In this document: piece after piece, positions 63,805 through 64,000 of the stretch | Layout of the letters: each line of letters begins with the position of its first letter | How positions within the stretch are numbered: position 1 is the first letter of the stretch | Assembly (NCBI RefSeq): GCF_003418935.1 | Contig: NZ_QVMT01000005.1 | Coordinates: forward strand, 248,279 to 312,278 | Source: Emticicia sp. C21 | GTDB lineage: Bacteria > Bacteroidota > Bacteroidia > Cytophagales > Spirosomataceae | Direction of reading: 5' to 3' | Length of the DNA stretch: 64,000 nucleotides | The notes under the pieces: generated by a model | Seen by the model: only the letters and a program-made list of their open reading frames with translations | What the model was told of the DNA's origin: nothing | Databases searched by the model: none | Position numbers and translations under genes: made by a program

Positions 63805-63822
63805 TTCTTAGCTATAAATTGT

Positions 63823-63856
63823 AAAACCCCATAAATTGTCGAGTTTATGGGGTTTT
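63823..63856 (+). terminator. Terminator of argG
   Basis: Perfect 13-bp stem AAAACCCCATAAA/TTTATGGGGTTTT with an 8-base loop, continuing into T. Confidence 0.85.
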
Positions 63857-63951
63857 TGTTTTATTCATCTTTTCTTAATCCAAGGGACAGCGAATAAAAC
63901 GGTCCGCCGTCGAGTTCGCCGCCTAAGATAACAAAGGTTAGTATTTTATTG

Positions 63952-63967
63952 ACCGACTTAAGTCGGT
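63952..63967. repeat. Perfect 16-bp palindrome near window end
   Basis: ACCGACTTAAGTCGGT. The surrounding 63860-64000 shows no ORF. It may be an operator of a gene beyond the edge or a small repeat unit. A GC-richer patch with GTTCGCC lies just upstream at 63898-63925. Confidence 0.4.
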
Positions 63968-64000
63968 ATATTAGTGAAATAATTAAAAAGGCCCTTTCGC

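Noticed and set aside
1-64000. CRISPR arrays, tRNA or rRNA genes, insertion sequences
   Set aside because: No regularly spaced direct repeats, cloverleaf-like segments or transposase reading frames were found. The repeats present are isolated palindromes.

Overview
The window looks like chromosomal DNA from a Bacteroidota bacterium, most likely a free-living member of the Cytophagales (Emticicia/Arcicella-like, inferred from gene content only). Evidence: low GC; many upstream regions carry the Bacteroidota -7 box TAnnTTTG, with few Shine-Dalgarno sequences; a nadK-porG-uppS-bamA-skp-skp locus; a type IX secretion (T9SS) sorting domain; the bacillithiol enzyme BshC; and Tat-exported sugar isomerases and oxidoreductases. 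I see no rRNA, tRNA, insertion sequence, prophage or CRISPR array. Most of the window is ordinary housekeeping DNA with small accessory patches.

Layout. 1-2.4 kb: two tandem lgt genes, the first cut by the window edge, each with its own promoter, then a small membrane protein. 2.6-8.1 kb: argC, a KdsC-type phosphatase, penicillin-binding protein 1C and ahcY. 8.3-14 kb: an AT-rich accessory stretch of secreted proteins (an esterase fused to a beta-propeller, a lipoprotein, a T9SS-exported metalloprotease). 13.9-18.5 kb: a Gfo/Idh/MocA-TolB-like pair, nadB and an SDR. 18.6-28 kb: a beta-CASP nuclease-like protein, then the envelope-biogenesis locus nadK, two PorG-like genes, uppS, bamA and two skp genes, closed by a 17-bp terminator. 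28-38.8 kb: carbohydrate region (thioredoxin-like protein, Tat isomerase, sugar dehydrogenase-cytochrome fusion, Nudix-type regulator, glycerol kinase, FucP-type transporter, second isomerase). 39-41.9 kb: ECF sigma factor, SDR, a small unknown gene with a decayed tandem copy, a holin-X-like protein. 42-49.8 kb: an RND efflux system with TolC, adaptor, quinone reductase, DUF3995 protein, thioesterase and a TetR regulator with candidate operators at two promoters. 50-58 kb: bshC, a FAD enzyme, an acyl-CoA ligase and priA. 58.3-60.5 kb: mntH divergent from mntR around a candidate operator. 60.6-64 kb: an LptF/LptG permease, a GDSL lipoprotein and argG.

I found no convincing wholly new multi-gene system. 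The items most worth following are: the duplicated PorG-like gene with a shared Cys-Pro-Pro C-terminus; the decayed tandem copy of the 105-residue gene at 41 kb; the TetR and MntR operators readable directly from the sequence; a family of compensated palindromes at convergent gene ends; the tandem lgt pair; and a possible small RNA upstream of the ECF sigma gene. Translation starts were revised from the longest open frame where promoter position, signal peptide or family alignment favoured a shorter protein.
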